From: Deinococcus rhizophilus
Lineage (GTDB): Bacteria; Deinococcota; Deinococci; Deinococcales; Deinococcaceae
Assembly (NCBI RefSeq): GCF_030271215.1
Contig: NZ_JASNGB010000156.1
Coordinates: 699-7,129 of the forward strand
Direction: 5' to 3'
Length of the DNA: 6,431 nt
The notes under the pieces are model-generated. The model was not told where the DNA came from and searched no databases. It saw nothing but the letters and a program-made list of their open reading frames with translations. Below are positions 5,990 through 6,431 of this stretch, piece by piece. Within the stretch, counting starts at the first letter, position 1, and the number at the start of each line of letters is the position of its first letter. Position numbers and translations under genes: made by a program.

Positions 5990-6431
5990 ATGCGCCGCCT
6001 GCCCCGCCGTGCCCCCGCCCTGGCCGCCGCCCTGCTGGGTTCATCCATGGGTTCGGCGGCCCTCGCCGCGCCGGACATCTTCGTCGCCTACCCGCCGCCG
6101 GGCCACCGGGTCGCCTCCGACCACGTGCTGCTGGAGGGAAGCGTGCCCGCCGGGGCGACCCTGCGAATCGGCGGCCGGGCGGCGGAGGTCGGGCCGGACG
6201 GCCTGTTCATCCTGTGGTGGCCGCTGCGGGTCGGCACCCAGGACCTGCGGCTGGTCACGACCCTGCGCGGCGAGACGGGCACCCGCACCCTGCGGGTCAC
6301 ACGCACGGCGCGAACCGTCCTGCCTGCTGCGCCGACCGCCCTCACTGCGGCGAGCGTGCAGCCTGCCCACGACCACACCTTCTGGGACGCCGCCGGGGAC
6401 AGCGGGACCGAGCGCACCGTCCCGGTGGCCT
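5990..6431 (+). CDS. Exported protein, probable N-acetylmuramoyl-L-alanine amidase N-terminus, 3' end missing
   Basis: An open frame of 147 codons runs off the window end. The first 26 residues form a Sec signal peptide: MRRLPRR, an Ala/Leu-rich core, and a cleavage site after ALA before APDIFVAYPP. The mature part (about 30-104) reads as an Ig-like beta domain: FVAYPPPGHRV, LLEGSVPAGATLRIGG, GPDGLFILWWPLRVG, DLRLVTT, TLRVTRT. I recall this arrangement, including FVAYPP-GH and LxWWPL, from the N-terminal region of Deinococcus N-acetylmuramoyl-L-alanine amidases, which cleave the peptide stem from peptidoglycan. The catalytic domain would lie beyond the window, so the enzyme role cannot be confirmed here. 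Starting at ATG 5990 gives a complete signal peptide; the next ATG in frame (6047) would destroy it. The alternative is another envelope protein with an Ig-like domain. Confidence 0.65.
   Translation, partial: MRRLPRRAPALAAALLGSSMGSAALAAPDIFVAYPPPGHRVASDHVLLEGSVPAGATLRIGGRAAEVGPDGLFILWWPLRVGTQDLRLVTTLRGETGTRTLRVTRTARTVLPAAPTALTAASVQPAHDHTFWDAAGDSGTERTVPVA

Noticed and set aside
5623..6044. Two short minus-strand frames across the intergenic region
   Set aside because: They translate the hairpin repeat and the tandem repeats and overlap both flanking genes; no start signal or conserved pattern.

Overview
The window is very GC-rich and looks chromosomal. It most likely comes from Deinococcus or a close relative. 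Three things suggest this. First, genes start without Shine-Dalgarno sequences, and in two or three cases a TANNNT-type -10 box lies only 5 to 11 nt before the ATG, the leaderless or near-leaderless pattern described for Deinococcus. Second, a hairpin-forming repeat (TACGGATTCCG ... AGTAGGAAAAAACGG) sits downstream of one gene, of a kind I associate with Deinococcus intergenic DNA. Third, the last gene has the N-terminus I recall from Deinococcus cell-wall amidases. The genus call is inference. No mobile element, tRNA, rRNA, CRISPR array or defence system is visible.

Layout. (1) Positions 1-744, plus strand: the 3' part of a GAF-GGDEF diguanylate cyclase gene that begins outside the window. 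(2) 745-982: intergenic, with a GC-rich hairpin and a leaderless promoter. (3) 983-1831, plus strand: a metallo-beta-lactamase-fold hydrolase resembling the YtnP lactonase family. (4) 1832-1852: a perfect 8-bp hairpin between convergent genes. (5) 1872-4313, minus strand: a large secreted lipoprotein with Ig-like or NEW3-like beta domains followed by a probable beta-propeller. (6) 4314-4426: a divergent promoter region with TATAAT for the lipoprotein and small direct and inverted repeats. (7) 4427-5683, plus strand: an unrecognised acidic 418-residue protein starting MGEAKRRK, apparently built from three copies of a roughly 134-residue module. (8) 5684-5989: a repeat-rich intergenic region with an interspersed hairpin repeat, a nine-C run, two further stem-loops and a 14-nt (2 x 7) tandem repeat. 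(9) 5990 to the window end, plus strand: the N-terminal part of an exported protein, probably an N-acetylmuramoyl-L-alanine amidase.

The genes do not form an obvious operon. Each has its own spacing, and most have their own promoter or hairpin. Themes are c-di-GMP signalling, lactone or other ester hydrolysis, the cell envelope (lipoprotein, amidase) and one unknown cytosolic protein. I see no clear new multi-gene system. The most distinctive signals are the threefold internal repeat in the unknown protein and the layered repeats of the 5684-5989 region.
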